DNA of 64,000 bases from Chloroflexota bacterium (GTDB lineage: Bacteria; Chloroflexota; UBA6077; FW602-bin22; JAMCVK01), in contig JAMCVK010000028.1 of assembly GCA_023475225.1 (NCBI GenBank), forward strand, positions 73,962-137,961, in the 5' to 3' direction. Shown piece after piece: positions 61,887-64,000 of the stretch (positions within the stretch are counted from its first letter, which is position 1; each line of letters starts with the position of its first letter). A program made the translations under genes and the position numbers. Under the pieces are notes generated by a model, which saw nothing but the letters and a program-made list of their open reading frames with translations, was not told the origin of the DNA and did no database searches.

Positions 61887-62579
61887 ATGTCAAATCAGCC
61901 AGATACTGAGATCCCCCTGAATCGGATCAGACGGGTGATCGCCCGTGAGATGAAGCGCAGTCTCGAAACAGCCGCTCAGGTCACGATTACAACAGAAGCG
62001 GATATGAGCGCGGTAATGCGGTTACGAGATACAGAACTGTCCCAGAGATACCCTGAGATGAGGATATCCATTAACGATATCGTCATTTGCGCTGTCGCCC
62101 GCGCCTTAAGGCAGGTCCCCATCACAAACTCCACCTTCGCTGAGGATAAGATTATTATCCGTGGCGATATTAACATTGGCATCGCCGTAGCCACACCTGA
62201 GGGACTCATCGTCCCCGTCCTGAAAAATGCTGACCAGAAGAATATAGTCACCATATCCCAAGAGGCGAAAGAATTAGTGGAGAGAGCCAGAAAGGGAGGC
62301 TTGACCCTGGATGATATCAGCGGTGGAACATTCACTGTCACTAACCTGGGCATGTTTGGGATAGATTTCGGTACACCCATCCTGCGGCCACCGGAGAGCG
62401 GCATTCTGATGGTAGGTAGCATCCGTGAAAGGCCCGTCGTTATCGAGGGCGCAATCCAAATACGGTCCATGACTTACCTTAGCCTAACCCATGATCACCG
62501 CTGCTTCGATGGTAAGGACGGGGCAGATTTTCTTCAACAGATTAAAGATATCCTCACCCATCCTGAAACGCTGCTCTAA
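61887..62579 (+). CDS. E2 acyltransferase core, without lipoyl domain
   Basis: 230 residues, the catalytic (CoA-acyltransferase) fold only: PLNRIRRVIAREMKRSLETAAQVTITTEAD, GIAVATPEGLIVPVLKNAD, SGGTFTVTNLGMFGIDFGTPI, and the active-site DHRCFDG with His about 204 and Asp 208. No N-terminal lipoyl domain and no clear peripheral-subunit-binding domain remain before the core. It would assemble with the free lipoyl protein. No E3 (dihydrolipoamide dehydrogenase) gene is within the window, though one could lie beyond. Confidence 0.9.
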   Translation: MSNQPDTEIPLNRIRRVIAREMKRSLETAAQVTITTEADMSAVMRLRDTELSQRYPEMRISINDIVICAVARALRQVPITNSTFAEDKIIIRGDINIGIAVATPEGLIVPVLKNADQKNIVTISQEAKELVERARKGGLTLDDISGGTFTVTNLGMFGIDFGTPILRPPESGILMVGSIRERPVVIEGAIQIRSMTYLSLTHDHRCFDGKDGADFLQQIKDILTHPETLL

Positions 62580-62636
62580 ACCGGATTAAGAAGTGGAAAG
62601 CACCCCGCACCCGAACACTACTTCAGGAGTACTATC

Positions 62637-63602
62637 GTGTTAAGCATCAATAAAGAAGCGATGAGGATCGTCCGCAAGGTAATCGCCGAGGCTGACCAGC
62701 TGAATGTGAAGGTTTCATGCTCACCAATTGGAGCGACGATAATCGACATGGGTCTCAACTGTGATGGGGGTTGGCTGGCCGGCAAGTACTTTGTGGAAAT
62801 CGGCCTCGGGGGAATGGGGCACGTCTCCTTCGGAAATTTTACCCTGGGAGAAGTTACCCTACCCTCCATTGATGTGTGGGTTGACAATCCAGTGATCGCC
62901 GCTGTTGTATCCCAGGCCGGATCCTGGAAACTGGGGGAAGGTGAGCTCGCCCCTATAGGCTCCGGTCCGGCCCGAGCCATCGCCAAGGCTGATCAATGGG
63001 CCAGGATAGGAACATATACTGATCATAACGATGAGGCCATAGTGCAGCTCCAGAGTGATAAGATGCCCGAGGAGAGCACCTTGCGGTTTGTTAGTGAGTC
63101 TTGCGGGATTGCCCCCGAGAACCTCTATGTGCTCATCGCCCCCACCGCCTCCCTCGTCGGTTCCATACAGGTTTCAGCCCGAACGGTTGAGCAGGTGATG
63201 ATTAAGCTACAATACGCTGGCTTCGACGCTACTACTATCGTGCACGCCTTCGGTACTGCTCCAGTCGCTCCAGTAATACCCGACGAATTCCAGGCGATGG
63301 GCCGGGTAAATGATTGTCTCATCTACGGTGGCTCCACTATCATTTACACCCGAACATCAGATGAAGAGATAGAGAAGGTGATTGACCTAATTCCCTTCTC
63401 AGCCAGAGCAAAGGGACTATATGGGGTGCCCTTTGCGCAGATTTTCGATATGTTCCACCGTAATTGGTTTGAGGTAGATCCTTTACTGGACTCCCCCGCT
63501 AAAGTTACGATCAACAACCTGAACAGCGGCCGCACCTTCACAGCCGGGGAAATAAACTATGACGTCTTGCGCCGCTCACTCCTTCTCGTAGAGGATGGCT
63601 GA
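62637..63602 (+). CDS. Methenyl-tetrahydromethanopterin cyclohydrolase homologue, copy 2 (canonical)
   Basis: 321 residues; full-length Mch. The opening is MLSINKEAMRIVRKVIAEADQLNVKV, then GGWLAGKYFVEIGLGGMGHVSFG, IGSGPARAIA, APTASLVGSIQVSARTVEQ (Arg about 182, Glu 185), AFGTAPVAPVIPDEFQAMGRVNDCLIYGGST and NNLNSGRTFTAGEINYDVLRRSLL. These match archaeal and methylotroph Mch more closely than copy 1. The start is GTG at 62637. It follows the E2 core by 57 bases and precedes the amidohydrolase by 68, so it belongs to this operon. Confidence 0.92.
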   Translation: MLSINKEAMRIVRKVIAEADQLNVKVSCSPIGATIIDMGLNCDGGWLAGKYFVEIGLGGMGHVSFGNFTLGEVTLPSIDVWVDNPVIAAVVSQAGSWKLGEGELAPIGSGPARAIAKADQWARIGTYTDHNDEAIVQLQSDKMPEESTLRFVSESCGIAPENLYVLIAPTASLVGSIQVSARTVEQVMIKLQYAGFDATTIVHAFGTAPVAPVIPDEFQAMGRVNDCLIYGGSTIIYTRTSDEEIEKVIDLIPFSARAKGLYGVPFAQIFDMFHRNWFEVDPLLDSPAKVTINNLNSGRTFTAGEINYDVLRRSLLLVEDG

Positions 63603-63670
63603 TCGCCCACACTCCGGGATGTCCTCTAGATAAGTATCATTCTCCAGATTATAATCTAAAAGGACTGATG

Positions 63671-64000
63671 ATGAGTATGGATGTAGACCTGTTAATCGCC
63701 CATGGGCTGATTGTCACCCAGAACAGGAATAGAGCTGTCATCCCCGATGGGGCTGTCGCCATTCAGGGGAATAAGATCGTCGCCGTTGGCTCAACGCCCT
63801 TGTTGAGCCAAGGATATAGAGCCAGAAAGGTAATCAAGGCGCAGGAGAAGGTGATCATCCCCGGATTGATCAATACCCATACGCACCTCTTTCAAACCTT
63901 CTTGAAGGGATTAGGGGATGGAATGCCTTTACTCTCCTGGATAAGGAATATCACTACCCCCAGTGCCCTGAATCTCACTGAACAAGACTGCTACCTGGCA
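63671..64000 (+). CDS. Amidohydrolase / deaminase (SsnA-TrzN-like), partial
   Basis: The first about 110 residues of a metal-dependent amidohydrolase. The fragment has DLLIAHGLIVTQ, GAVAIQGNKIVAVGST and the metal-binding VIIPGLINTHTHLFQTFLKGLGDG. It resembles the guanine deaminase, chlorohydrolase and SsnA group, which attack N-heterocyclic rings. AAAGGA sits seven bases before the ATG at 63671; ATGs at 63668 and 63677 are alternatives. The frame is open to the window end, so the catalytic end is not seen. It is the last visible gene of the plus-strand operon. Confidence 0.87.
   Translation, partial: MSMDVDLLIAHGLIVTQNRNRAVIPDGAVAIQGNKIVAVGSTPLLSQGYRARKVIKAQEKVIIPGLINTHTHLFQTFLKGLGDGMPLLSWIRNITTPSALNLTEQDCYLA

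Overview
The window is one continuous bacterial chromosome segment of about 53-57% G+C by hand count, except for an AT-rich patch near 31.5-33.8 kb. I infer a Chloroflexota bacterium, probably anaerobic or microaerophilic. The reasons are the threonine/proline-rich linkers on lipoproteins and LysM proteins, many TTG and GTG starts, a tungsten-type aldehyde oxidoreductase, the siroheme-dependent (Ahb) heme route, and methanopterin-type C1 enzymes. No rRNA, tRNA, CRISPR array or intact insertion sequence was seen, so the phylum is an inference from gene content.

Region 1 (1-22.1 kb, all minus strand) is a surface and envelope block. An O-antigen ligase, two GT4 and two GT2 glycosyltransferases, a polyprenyl-phosphate sugar transferase, two GT-C (GT39-like) membrane glycosyltransferases (one fused to a glycoside hydrolase) and a glycoside-hydrolase lipoprotein form a tightly packed exopolysaccharide operon. 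It runs on into pth, a tungsten oxidoreductase, a coiled-coil protein and a penicillin-binding protein 2 cut by the window edge. Upstream lie a LysM protein and an inositol-monophosphatase-family enzyme. Region 2 (22.1-29.4 kb) holds a YbhGFSR-like exporter (HlyD protein, one ABC-2 permease, two separate ATPases), a GT-C membrane protein and a metallo-beta-lactamase-fold hydrolase. Region 3 (29.4-31.5 kb) is an Rrf2 regulator-iscS-iscU operon with a clear promoter and operator. Region 4 (31.5-33.8 kb) is an AT-rich, probably acquired patch with a restriction-endonuclease-like gene, a methyltransferase cut short before its catalytic motif, and small unknown genes. CvpA and a DUF4015-type protein follow.

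Region 5 (36.4-48.1 kb, minus strand) encodes almost the whole siroheme-dependent heme pathway under a MerR-like regulator: precorrin-2 dehydrogenase, hemA, a HemX/CcsB-like protein, hemC, a cobA-hemD fusion, hemB, ahbA, ahbB, hemL, ahbC and ahbD. Classical hemE/F/N/G/H genes are absent. A dedicated sirohydrochlorin ferrochelatase is not visible.

Region 6 (48.2-64 kb) is the most unusual part. A BMP/nucleoside-type ABC importer is split: its ATPase lies on the plus strand, and its binding protein and two permeases lie 5-8 kb away on the minus strand. These genes surround two methenyl-H4MPT cyclohydrolase (Mch) paralogues, a Mer-like flavin/F420 oxidoreductase, a metallo-hydrolase, an SDR, two TIGR04076-type small proteins and an iron-sulfur-flavoprotein-like reductase. 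A HutC-type GntR regulator, a 2-oxoacid dehydrogenase (E1 alpha, E1 beta, a free lipoyl protein and an E2 core) and an amidohydrolase complete the cluster. I read it as an uptake and catabolic system, perhaps for an N-heterocyclic compound whose carbon passes through a C1-pterin-like cyclohydrolase step and a CoA-forming oxidation. The substrate is unknown.
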